Assembly (NCBI GenBank): GCA_964036665.1
Contig: OZ038526.1
Span: 13,206,001-13,270,000, forward strand
Length of the DNA: 64,000 nt
Direction of reading: 5' to 3'
Origin: Gordius sp. MW1
Lineage: Eukaryota > Nematomorpha > Gordioida > Gordea > Gordiidae
The position numbers and the translations under genes were made by a program. A model generated the notes under the pieces. It worked only from the letters and a program-made list of their open reading frames with translations. It searched no databases and was not told where the DNA came from. Shown here piece after piece: positions 39,401 through 51,089 of the stretch. Positions within the stretch are counted from its first letter, which is position 1; each line of letters opens with the position of its first letter.

Positions 39401-40746
39401 TTCAGACGTGGTTTCTATGATCCCAAGTAAAAATTTATCAGAATCTAAAAACTTTTACTTTGAAATCATGATCGCATAGAGCAGTTTTCAAAAATTAAGC
39501 ACTCACGTTGCGATACAACAAACTAATCGCCACAATAAAATGTTGTCTTTTGTCAAAATGATAGTTCTCGCAAAACCTCTTTTCGGAAGTCAATCGAGGA
39601 TAATAGGATTCTCAAATTGGCTTACTTTTATATATTTTTTCATGCTCTTTCACATAGAATCGAAAAAAATAAATATTTATACCTCAAAAATTTTCACATA
39701 TTTTTCTTTGAACCGTATTCATCCGATGAAAGTTGTCGTTTTCAGACGTGGTTTCTAAGATCCCAAGTAAAAATTTATCAGAATCTAAAAACTATTACTT
39801 TGAAATCATGATCGCATAGAGCAGTTTTCAAAAATTAAGCACTCACGTTGCGATACAACAAACTAATCGCCACAATAAAACGTTGTCTTTTGTCAAAATG
39901 ATAGTTCTCGCAGCTTAAAACGGTTTTCGGAAGTCAATCGAGGATAATAGGATTCTCAAATAGGCTTACTTTTATATATTTTTTCATGCTCTTTCACATA
40001 GAATCGAAAAAAATAAATATTTTTACCTGAAAATTTTTCACATATTTTTCTTTTAACCGTATTCATCCGATGAAAGTTGTCGTTTTCAGACGTGGTTTCT
40101 ATGATCCCAAGTAAAAATTTATCAGAATCTAAAAACTATTACTTTGAAATCATGATCGCATAGAGCAGTTTTCAAAAATTAAGCACTCACGTAGCGATAC
40201 AACAAACTAATCGCCACAATAAAACGTTGTCTTTTGTCAAAATGATAGTTCTCGCAGCTTAAAACGGTTTTCGGAAGTCAATCGAGGATAATAGGATTCT
40301 CAAATTGGCTTACTTTTATATATTTTTTCATGCTCTTTCACATAGAATCGAAAAAAATAAATATTTTTACCTCAAAATTTTTCACATATTTTTCTTTGAA
40401 CCGTATTCATCCGATGAAAGTTGTCGTTTTCAGACGTGGTTTCTATGATCCCAAGTAAAAATTTATCAGAATCTAAAAACTATTACTTTGAAATCATGAT
40501 CGCATAGAGCAGTTTTCAAAAATTAAGCACTCACGTTGCGATACAACAAACTAATCGCCACAATAAAACGTTGTCTTTTGTCAAAATGATAGTTCTCGCA
40601 AAACCTCTTTTCGGAAGTCAATCGAGGATAATAGGATTCTGGCTTACTTTTATATATTTTTTTATGCTCTTTCACATAGAATCGAAAAAAATAAATATTT
40701 TTACCTCAAAATTTTTCACATATTTTTCTTTGAACCGTATTCATCC
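36435..40746 (+). repeat. HOR unit of the 15-monomer family, copy 3, shortened to 4312 bp
   Basis: Monomer starts: 36435, 36779, 37121, 37461, 37803, 38148, 38491, 38833 (fused), 39385, 39725, 40069, 40413. Compared with copy 2 it gains 2 bp in an A run (13 A at 37739-37751), loses 138 bp at a junction near 39151, and loses two whole monomers (688 bp) between 39725 and 40413, including the TGATCA monomer. These sum exactly to the 824-bp difference. This is the last HOR carrying the left-domain markers. Confidence 0.92.
38833..39384 (+). repeat. Fused monomer with 138-bp deletion
   Basis: Two neighbouring monomers that span 690 bp in the preceding copy (33695-34384) span 552 bp here. The sequence runs from 'ttttcacata' straight into 'agcactcacg' at about 39151-39152, skipping the 3' end of one monomer and the first ~118 bp of the next. 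The joint shares only two or so bases with both parents, so it looks like end joining or slippage, not in-register exchange. Confidence 0.88.
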
Positions 40747-41429
40747 GATGAAAGTTGTCGTTTTCAGACGTGGTTTCTATGATCCCAAGTAAAAATTTAT
40801 CAGAATGTAAAAACTATTACTATGAAATTATGATCGCATAGAGCAGTTTTCAAAAATTAAGCACTCACGTTGCGATACAACAAACTAATCGCCACAATAA
40901 AACGTTGTCTTTTGTCAAAATGATAGTTCTCGCAAAACCTCTTTTCGGAAGTCAATCGAGGATAATAGGATTCTCAAATTGGCTTACTTTTATATATTCT
41001 TTCATGCTCTTTCACATAGAATCGAAAAAAATAAATATTTTTACCTCAAAATTTTTCACATATTTTTCTTTGTACCGTATTCATCCGATGAAAGTTGTCG
41101 TTTTCAGACGTGGTTTCTATGATCCCAAGTAAAAATTTATCAGAATCTAAAAACTATTACTTTGAAATCATGATCGCATAGAGCAGTTTTCAAAAATTAA
41201 GCATTCACGTTGCGATACAACAAACTAATCGCAACAATAAAACGTTGTCTTTTGTCAAAATGATAGTTCTCGCAGCTTAAAACCCCTTTTCGGAAGTCAA
41301 TCAAGGATAATAGGATTCTCAAATTGGCTTACTTTTATATATTTTTTCATGCTCTTTCACATAGAATCGAAAAAAATAAATATTTTTACCTCAATTTTTC
41401 ACATATTTTTCTTTGAACCGTATTCATCC
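40747..41429 (+). repeat. Boundary monomers between left and right domains
   Basis: Monomers at 40747 (340 bp) and 41087 (343 bp). The first is the last in the window with the 5-bp deletion and also carries 'gaatgtaaa', 'ctatgaaatt', 'ttctttcatg' and 'tttgtaccg'. The second introduces 'gcattcacg', 'aacccctttt' and the 2-bp-shorter 'ctcaatttttcac'. No TGATCA, AAAACGGTTTT or 5-bp-deletion monomer is found beyond this point. Confidence 0.8.
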
Positions 41430-42787
41430 GATGAAAGTTGTCGTTTTCAGACGTGGTTTCTATGATCCCAAGTAAAAATTTATCAGAATCTAAAAACTAT
41501 TACTTTGAAATCATGATCGCATAGAGCAGTTTTCAAAAATTAAGCACTCACGTTGCGATACAACAAACTAATCGCAACAATAAAACGTTTTCTTTTGTCA
41601 AAATGATAGTTTTCGCAGCCTCTTTTCGGAAGTCAATCGACGATAATAGGATTCTCAAATTGGCTTACTTTTATATATTCTTTCATGCTCTTTCACATAG
41701 AATCGAAAAAAATAAATATTTTTACCTCAAAATTTTTCACATATTTTTCTTTGTACCGTATTCATCCGATGAAAGTTGTCGTTTTCAGACGTGGTTTCTA
41801 TGATCCCAAGTAAAAATTTATCAGAATCTAAAAACTATTACTTTGAAATCATGATCGCATAGAGCAGTTTTCAAAAATTAAGCATTCACGTTGCGATACA
41901 ACAAACTTCGCAACAATAAAACGTTGTCTTTTGTCAAAATGATAGTTCTCGCAGCTTAAAACCTCTTTTCGGAAGTCAATCGAGGATAATAGGATTCTCA
42001 AATTGGCTTACTTTTATATATTATTTCATGCTCTTTCACATAGAATCGAAAAAAATAAATATTTTTACCTCAATTTTTCACATATATTTCTTTGAACCGT
42101 ATTCATCCGATGAAAGTTGTCGTTTTCAGACGTGGTTTCTATGATCCCAAGTAAAAATTTATCAGAATCTAAAAACTATTACTTTGAAATCATGATCGCA
42201 TAGAGCAGTTTTCAAAAATTAAGCACTCACGTTGCGATACAACAAACTAATCGCAACAATAAAACGTTTTCTTTTGTCAAAATGATAGTTTTCGCAGCCT
42301 CTTTTCGGAAGTCAATCGAGGATAATAGGATTCTCAAATTGGCTTACTTTTATATATTCTTTCATGCTCTTTCACATAGAATCGAAAAAAATAAATATTT
42401 TTACCTCAAAATTTTTCACATATTTTTCTTTGTACCGTATTCATCCGATGAAAGTTGTCGTTTTCAGACGTGGTTTCTATGATCCCAAGTAAAAATTTAT
42501 CAGAATCTAAAAACTATTACTTTGAAATCATGATCGCATAGAGCAGTTTTCAAAAATTAAGCATTCACGTTGCGATACAACAAACTTCGCAACAATAAAA
42601 CGTTGTCTTTTGTCAAAATGATAGTTCTCGCAGCTTAAAACCTCTTTTCGGAAGTCAATCGAGGATAATAGGATTCTCAAATTGGCTTACTTTTATATAT
42701 TTTTTCATGCTCTTTCACATAGAATCGAAAAAAATAAATATTTTTACCTCAATTTTTCACATATATTTCTTTGAACCGTATTCATCC
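41430..42787 (+). repeat. 679-bp dimer HOR, two tandem copies
   Basis: Monomer starts 41430, 41768 then 42109, 42447 (338 + 341 bp, repeated). The 338-bp monomer lacks 7 bp, reading 'cgcagcctcttttcgg', and has 'aaacgttttc'. The 341-bp monomer has 'caaacttcgcaac' (3 bp lost, breaking the inverted repeat) and 'ctcaatttttcac'. Copy differences include 'tcgacg' against 'tcgagg' near 41639 and 'ttatttcatg' against 'ttttttcatg' near 42021. Confidence 0.9.
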
Positions 42788-45190
42788 GATGAAAGTTGTC
42801 GTTTTCAGACGTGGTTTCTATGATCCCAAGTAAAAATTTATCAGAATCTAAAAACTATTACTTTGAAATCATGATTGCATAGAGCAGTTTTCAAATATTA
42901 AGCACTCACGTTGCGATACAACAAACTAATCGCAACAATAAAACGTTGTCTTTTGTCAAAATGATAGTTCTCGCAGCTTAACCTCTTTTCGGAAGTCAAT
43001 CGAGGATAATAGGATTCTCAAATTGGCTTACTTTTATATTTTTCATGCTCTTTCACATAGAATCGAAAAAAATAAATATTTTTACCTCAAAATTTTTCAC
43101 ATATTTTTCTTTGACCGTATTCATCCGCTGAAAGTTGTCGTTTTCAGACGTGATTTCTATGATCCCAAGTAAAAATTTATCAGAATTTAAAAACTATTAC
43201 TTTGAAATCATGATCGCATAGAGCAGTTTTCAAAAATTAAGCACTCACGTTGCGATACAACAAACTAATCGCAACAATAAAACGTAGTCTTTTGTCAAAA
43301 TGATAGTTCTCGCAGCTTAAAAGCTCTTTTCGGAAGTCAATCGAGGATAATAGGATTCTCAAATTGGCTTACTTTTATATATTTTTTTATGCTCTTTCAC
43401 ATAGAATCGAAAAAAATAAATATTTTTACCTCAAAATTTTTCACATATTTTTCTTTGTACCGTATTCATCCGATGAAAGTTGTCGTTTTCAGACGTGATT
43501 TCTATGATCCCAAGTAAAAATTTATCAGAATCTAAAAACTATTACTTTGAAATCATGATCGCATAGAGCAGTTTTCAAAAATTAAGCACTCACGTTGCGA
43601 TACAACAAACTAATCGCAACAATAAAACGTTGTCTTTTGTCAAAATGATAGTTCTCGCAGCTTAAAACCTCTTTTCGGAAGTCAATCGAGGATAATAGGA
43701 TTCTCAAATTGGCTTACTTTTATATATTTTTTCATGCTCTTTGACATAGAATATAAAAAAATAAATATTTTTACCTCAAAATTTTTCACATATTTTTCTT
43801 TAAACCGTATTCATCCGATGAAAGTTGTCGTTTTCAGACGTGGTTTCTATGATCCCAAGTAAAAATTTATCAGAATCTAAAAACTATTACTTTGAAATCA
43901 TGATCGCTTAGAGCAGTTTTCAAAAATTAAGCACTACGTTGCGATACAACAAACTAATCGCAACAATAAAACGTTGTCTTTTGTCAAAATGATAGTTCTC
44001 GCAGCTTAAAACCTCTTTTCGGAAGTCTCGAGGATAATAGGCTTCTCAAATTGGCTTACTTTTATATATTTTTTCATGCTCTTTCACATAGAATCGAAAA
44101 AAATAAATATTTTTACCTCAAAATTTTTCACATATTTTTCTTTGAACCGTATTCATCCGATGAAGGTTGTCGTTTTCAGACGTGGTTTCTATGATCCCAA
44201 GTAAAAATTTATCAGAATCTAAAAACTATTACTTTGAAATCATGATCGCATACAGTTTTCAAAAATTAAGCACTCACGTTGCGATACAACAAACTAATCG
44301 CAACAATAAAACGTTGTCTTTTGTCAAAATGATAGTTCTCGCAGCTTAAAACCTCTTTTCGGAAGTCAATCGAGGATAATAGGATTCTCAAATTGGCTTA
44401 CTTTTATATATTTTTTCATGCTCTTTCACATAGAATCGAAAAAAATAAATATCTTTACCTCAAAATTTTTAACCTATTTTTTCTTGTACCGTATTCATCC
44501 GATGAAAGTTGTCGTTTTCAGACGTGGTTTCTATGATCCCAAGTAAAAATTTATCAGAATTTAAAAACTATTACTTTGAAATCATGATCGCATAGAGCAG
44601 TTTTCAAAAATTAAGCACTCACGTTGCGATACAACAAACTAATCGCAACAATATAACGTTGTCTTTTGTCAAAATGATAGTTCTCGCAGCTTAAAACCTC
44701 TTTTCGAAAGTCAATCGAAGATAATAGGATTCTCAAGTTGGCTTACTTTTATATATATTTTCATGCTCTTTCACATAGAATCGAAAAAAATAAATATTTT
44801 TACCTCAAAATTTTTCACATATTTTTCTTTGAACCGTATTCATCCGATGAAAGTTGTCGTTTTCAGACGTGGTTTCTATGATCCCAAGTAAAAATTTATC
44901 AGAATCTAAAAACTATTACTTTGAAATCATGATCGCATAGAGCAGTTTTCAAAAATTAAGCACTCACGTTGCGATACAACAAACTAATCGCAACAATAAA
45001 ACGTTGTCTTTTGTCAAAATGATAGTTCTCGCAGCTTAAAACCTCTTTTCGGAAGTCAATCGAGGATAATAGGATTCTCAAATTGGCTTACTTTTATATA
45101 TTTTTTCATGCTCTTTCACATAGAATCGAAAAAAATTAATATTTTTACCTCAAAATTTTTCACATATTTTTCTTTGAACCGTATTCATCC

Positions 45191-46898
45191 GATGAAAGTT
45201 GTCGTTTTCAGGCGTGGTTTCTATGATACCAAGTAAAAATCTATCAGAATCTAAAAACTATTACTTTGGAATCATGATCGCATAGAGCAGTTTTTAAAAA
45301 TTAAGCACTCACATTGCGATACAACAAACTAATCGCAATATAAAACGTTGTCTTTTGTCAAAATGATAGTTCTCGCAGCTTAAAACCTCTTTTCGGAAGT
45401 CAATCGAGGATATAGGATTCTCAAATTGGCTTACTTTTATATATTTTTTCATGCTCTTTCACATAGAATCGAAAAAAATAAATATTTTTACCTCAAAATT
45501 TTTCACATATTTTTCTTTGAACCGTATTCATCCGATGAAAGTTGTCGTTTTCAGACGTGGTTTCTATGATCCCAAGTAAAAATTTATCAGAATTTAAAAA
45601 CTATTACTTTGAAATCATGATCGCATAGAGCAGTTTTCAAAAATTAAGCACTCACGTTGCGATACAACAAACTAATCGCAACAATAAAACGTTGTCTTTT
45701 GTCAAAATGATAGTTCTCGCAGCTTAAAACCTCTTTTCGGAAGTCAATCGAGGATAATAGGATTCTCAAGTTGGCTTACTTTTATATATTTTTTCATGCT
45801 CTTTCACATAGAATCGAAAAAAATAAATATTTTTACCTCTTTCACATATTTTTCTTTGAACCGTATTCATCCGATGAAAGTTGTCGTTTTCAGACGTGGT
45901 TTCTATGATCCCAAGTAAAAATTTATCAGAATCTAAAAACTATTACTTTGAAATCATGATCGCATAGAGCAGTTTTCAAAAATTAAGCACTCACGTTGCG
46001 ATACAACAAACTAATCGCAACAATAAAACGTTGTCTTTTGTCAAAATGATAGTTCTCGCAGCTTAAAACCTCTTTTCGGAAGTCAATCGAGGATAATAGG
46101 ATTCTCAAATTGGCTTACTTTTATATATTTTTTCATGCTCTTTCACATAGAATCGAAAAAAATAAATATTTTTACCTCTTTCACATATTTTTCTTTGAAC
46201 CGTATTCTTCCGATGAAAGTTGTCGTTTTCAGACGTGGTTTCTATGATACCAAGTAAAAATTTATCAGAATCTAAAAACTATTACTTTGGAATCATGATC
46301 GCATAGAGCAGTTTTCAAAAATTAAGCACTCACATTGCGATACAACAAACTAATCGCAATATAAAACGTTGTCTTTTGTCAAAATGATAGTTCTCGCAGC
46401 TTAAGACCTCTTTTCGGAAGTCAATCGAGGATATAGGATTCTCAAATTGGCTTACTTTTATATATTTTTTCATGCTCTTTCACATAGAATCGAAAAAAAT
46501 AAATATTTTTACCTCAAAATTTTTCACATATTTTTCTTTGAACCGTATTCATCCGATGAAAGTTGTCGTTTTCAGACGTGGTTTCTATGATCCCAAGTAA
46601 AAATTTATCAGAATCTAAAAACTATTACTTTGAAATCATGATAGCATAGAGCAGTTTTCAAAAATTAAGCACTCACATTGCGATACAACAAACTAATCGC
46701 AATATAAAACGTTGTCTTTTGTCAAAATGATAGTTCTCGCAGCTTAAAACCTCTTTTCGGAAGTCAATCGAGGATAATAGGATTCTCAAATTGGCTTACT
46801 TTTATATATTTTTTCATGCTCTTTCACATAGAATCGAAAAAAATAAATATTTTTACCTCAAAATTTTTCACATATTTTTCTTTGAACCGTATTCATCC
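45191..46898 (+). repeat. Local trimer duplication (about 1021 bp shift)
   Basis: Monomers 45191 and 46212, three monomers apart, share 'gataccaag', 'tttggaatc', 'cacattgcg', 'gcaatataaaac' and 'gaggatatagg'. Monomer 46555 shares the inverted-repeat changes 'cacattgcg' and 'gcaatataaaac'. Between them monomers 45534 and 45873 share a 6-bp loss, 'acctctttcac' (about 45835 and 46174). This is a small recent duplication within the otherwise irregular stretch. Confidence 0.8.
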
Positions 46899-48772
46899 GA
46901 TGAAAGTTGTCGTTTTCAGACGTGGTTTCTATGATCCCAAGTAAAAATTTATCAGAATCTAAAAACTATTACTTTGAAATCATGATCGCATAGAGCAGTT
47001 TTCAAAAATTAAGCACTCATGTTGCGATACAACAAACTAATCGCAACAATAAAACGTTGTCTTTTGTCAAAATGATAGTTCTCGCAGCTTAAACCTCTTT
47101 TCGGAAGTCAATCGAGGATAATAGGATTCTCAAATTGGCTTACTTTTATATATTTTTTCATGCTCTTTCACATAGAATCGAAAAAAATAAATATTTTTAC
47201 CTCAAAATTTTTCACATATTTTTCTTTGAACCGTATTCATCCGATGAAAGTTGTCGTTTTCAGACGTGGTTTCTATGATCCCAAGTAAAAATTTATCAGA
47301 ATCTAAAAACTATTACTTTGAAATCATGATCGCATAGAGCAGTTTTCAAAAATTAAGCACTCATGTTGCGATACAACAAACTAATCGCAACAATAAAACG
47401 TTGTCTTTTGTCAAAATGATAGTTCTCGCAGCTTAAAACCTCTTTTCGGAAGTCAATCGAGGATAATAGGATTCTCAAATTGGCTTACTTTTATATATTT
47501 TTTCATGCTCTTTCACATAGAATCGAAAAAAATAAATATTTTTACCTCAAAATTTTTCACATATTTTTCTTTGAACCGTATTCATCCGAGGAAAGTTGTC
47601 GTTTTCAGACGTGGTTTCTATGATACCAAGTAAAAATTTATCAGAATTTAAAAACTATTACTTTAAAATCATGATCGCATAGAGCAGTTTTCAAAAATTA
47701 AGCACTCACGTTGCGATACAACAAACTAATCGCAACAATAAAACGTTGTCTTTTGTCAAAATGATAGTTCTCGCAGCTTAAAACCTCTTTTCGGAAGTCA
47801 ATCGAGGATAATAGGATTCTCAAATTGGCTTAATTTTATATATTTTTTCATGCTCTTTCACATAGAATCGAAAAAAATAAATATTTTTACCTCAAAATTT
47901 TTCACATATTTTTCTTTGTACCGTATTCATCCGATGAAAGTTGTCGTTTTCAGACGTGGTTTCTATGATCCCAAGTAAAATTTATCAGAATTTAAAAACT
48001 ATTACTTTGAAATCATGATCGCATAGAGCAGTTTTCAAAAATTAAGCATTCACGTTGCGATACAACAAACTAATCGCAACAATAAAACGTTGTCTTTTGT
48101 CAAAATGATAGTTCTCGCAGCTTAAAACCTTTTTTCGGAAGTCAATCGAGGATAATAGGATTCTCAAATTGGCTTACTTTTATATATTTTTTCATGCTCT
48201 TTCACATAGAATCGAAAAAAATAAATATTTTTACCTCAATTTTTCACATATTTTTCTTTGAACCGTATTTATCCGATGAAAGTTGTCGTTTTCAGACGTG
48301 GTTTCTATGATCCCAAGTAAAAATTTATCAGAATCTAAAAACTATTACTTTGAAATCATGATCGCATAGAGCAGTTTTCAAAAATTAAGCACTCACGTTG
48401 CGATACAACAAACTAATCGCAACAATAAAACGTTGTCTTTTGTCAAAATGATAGTTCTCGCAGCTTAAACCTCTTTTCGGAAGTCAATCGAGGATAATAG
48501 GATTCTCAAATTGGCTTACTTTTATATATTTTTTCATGCTCTTTCACATAGAATCGAAAAAAATAAATATTTTTACCAATTTTTCACATATTTTTCTTTG
48601 AACCGTATTCATCCGATGAAAGTTGTCGTTTTCAGACGTGGTTTCTATGATACCAAGTAAAAATTTATCAGAATTTAAAAACTATTACTTCGAAATCATG
48701 ATCGCATAGAGCAGTTTTCAAATATTAAGCACTCACGTTGCGATACAACAAACTAATCGCAACAATAAAACG

Positions 48773-48988
48773 TTGTCTTTTGTCAAAATGATAGTTCTCG
48801 CAGCTTAAAACCTCTTTTCGGAAGTCAATCGAGGATAATAGGATTCTCAAATTGGCTTTCTTTTATATATTTTTTCATGCTTGTCTTTTGTCAAAAATGA
48901 TAGTTCTCGCAGCTTAAAACCTCTTTTTGGAAGTCAATCGAGGATAATAGGATTCTCAAATTGGCTTTCTTTTATATATTTTTTCATG
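48773..48988 (+). repeat. 108-bp tandem duplication inside one monomer
   Basis: The segment beginning at TTG 48773 and ending at 'catgc' (48880) is followed at once by a second copy starting at 48881. The interval between phase marks is therefore 453 bp (48615 to 49068). Both copies share 'ggctttctttta'. The second adds an A in 'tcaaaaatgatag' and has 'cctctttttgg'. The joint 'catgc|ttgtc' is not a normal monomer boundary and has at most one or two bases of homology. Confidence 0.9.
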
Positions 48989-49067
48989 CTCTTTCACATA
49001 GAATCGAAAAAAATAAATATTTTTACCTCAAAATTTTTCATTTATTTTTCTTTTAACCGTATCATCC

Positions 49068-51089
49068 GATGAAAGTTGCCGTTTTCAGACGTGATTTCTA
49101 TGATCCCAAGTAAAAATTTATCAGAATTTAAAAACTATTACTTTGAAATCATGATCGCATAGAGCAGTTTTCAAAAATTAAGCACTACGTTGCGATACAA
49201 CAAACTAATCGCAACAATAAAACGTTGTCTTTTGTCAAAATTATAGTTCTCGCAGCTTAAAACCTCTTTTCGGAAGTCAATCGAGGATAATAGGATTCTC
49301 AAATTGGCTTACTTTTATATATTTTTTCATGCTCTTTCTACCTCAAAATTTTTCACATATTTTTCTTTGAACCGTATTCATCCGATGAAAGTTGTCGTTT
49401 TCAGACGTGGTTTCTATGATCCCAAGTAAAAATTTATCAGAATCTAAATACTATTATTTTGAAATCATGATCGCATAGAGCAGTTTTCAAAAATTAAGCA
49501 CTCACGTTGCGATATAACAAACTAATCGCCACAATAAAACGTTGTCTTTTGTCAAAATGATAGTTCTCGCAGCTTAAAACCTCTTTTCGGAAGTCAATCG
49601 AGGATAATAGGATTCTCAAATTGGCTTACTTTTAAATATTTTTTCATGCTCTCTCACATAGAAATAAATATTTTTACCTCAAAATTTTTCACATATTTTT
49701 CTTTGAACCGTATCATCCGATGAAAGTTGTCGTTTTCAGACGTGGTTTCTATGATATTAAGTAAAAATTTATCAGAATTTAAAAACTATTACTTTGAAAT
49801 CATGATCGCATAGAGCAGTTTTCAAAAATTAAGCACTCACGTTGCGATACAACAAACTAATCGCATAAATAAAACGTTGTCTTTTGTCAAAATGATAGTT
49901 CTCGCAGCTTAAAACCTCTTTTCGGAAGTCAATCGAGGATAATAGGATTCTCAAATTGGCTTACTTTTATATATTCTTTCATGCTCTTTCACATAGAATC
50001 GAAAAAAATAAATATTTTTACCTCAAAATTTTTCACATATTTTTCTTTGTACCGTATTCATTCGATGAAAGTTGTCGTTTTCAGACGTGGTTTCTATGAT
50101 CCCAAGTAAAAATTTATAAGAATCTAAAAACTAATACTTTGAAATCATGATCGCATAGAGCAGTTTTCAAAAATTAAGCACTACGTTGCGATACAACAAA
50201 CTAACCGCAACAATAAAATGTCTTTTGTCAAAATGATAGTTCTCGCAGCTTAAAACCTCTTTTCGGAAGTCAATCGAGGATAATAGGATTCTCAAATTGG
50301 CTTACTTTTATATATTTTTTTATGCTCTTTCACATAGAATCGAAAAAAATAATTATTTTTACCTCAAAATTTTTCACATATTTTTCTTTGAACCGTATTC
50401 ATCCGATGAAAGTTGTCGTTTTCAGACGTGGTTTCTATGATCCCAAGTAAAAATTTATTAGAATCTAAAAACTATTACTTTGAAATCATGATCGCATAGA
50501 GCAGTTTTCAAAAATTAAGCATTCACGTTGCGATACAACAAACTAATCGCAACAATAAAACGTTGTCTTTTGTCAAAATGATAGTTCTCGCAGCTTAAAA
50601 CCTCTTTTCAGAAGTCAATCGAGGATAATAGGATTCTCAAATTGGCTTACTTTTATATATTTTTTCATGCTCTTTCACATAGAATCGAAAAAAATAAATA
50701 TTTTTACCTCATTTTTTCACATATTTTTCTTTGAACCGTATTCATACGATGAAAGTTGTCGTTTTCAGACGTGGTTTCTATGATCCCAAGTAAAAATTTA
50801 TCAGAATCTAAAAACTATTACTTTGAAATCAATCGCAAAGAGCAGTTTTCAAATATTAAGCACTCACGTTGCGATACAACAAACTAATCGCAACAATAAA
50901 ACGTTGTCTTTTGTCAAAATGATTGTTCTCGCAGCTTAAAACCTCTTTTCGGAAGTCAATCGAGGATAATAGGATTCTCAAATTGGCTTTCTTTTATATA
51001 TTTTTTCATGCTCTTTCACATAGAATCGAAAAAAATAATTATTTTTACCTCAAAATTTTTCACATATTTTTCTTTGAACCGTATCATCC
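49068..51089 (+). repeat. Degenerate six-monomer unit, probable relative of the right-domain HOR
   Basis: Monomer starts: 49068, 49384, 49719, 50064, 50405, 50748. In order they resemble right-domain types: 49068 and 51090 share 'gaatttaaa' and 'aaaattatag'; 49384 and 51433 share 'ttaaatattttttcatg' with 'ctctcacatag'; 50064 has 'aataaaatgtc'; 50405 has 'ttattagaatc' and 'cttttcagaag'; 50748 has 'aaatcaatcgc' with 'aaatattaag'. Two copies carry deletions: 28 bp at about 49338 (monomer of 316 bp) and 9 bp near 49665. The unit looks older than the clean repeats from 52.5 kb. Confidence 0.75.

Larger units (their letters stand above)
42788..49067 (+). repeat. Less homogenised stretch with private monomer mutations
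   Basis: Monomer starts: 42788, 43127, 43472, 43817, 44159, 44501, 44846, 45191, 45534, 45873, 46212, 46555, 46899, 47243, 47588, 47933, 48275, 48615. Lengths wander from 339 to 345. Many changes occur once: 'gctgaaag' (43127), 'gaatataaaaaaata' (about 43750), 'gtctcgagg' (about 44026), 'catacagtttt' (about 44250), 'tttttaacctatttt' (about 44467), 'tatatatattttc' (about 44751), 'gaggaaag' (47588). Most monomers are near the window consensus, without the left markers. No long HOR is visible apart from the local trimer at 45.2-46.9 kb and a possible near-identical pair at 46899/47243. Confidence 0.85.

Noticed and set aside
38833-49400. Partial monomers as evidence of misassembly
   Set aside because: The joints are unusual but each has clean sequence on both sides and one copy only. 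Without reads, neither real event nor error can be proved, so they are reported as sequence features.
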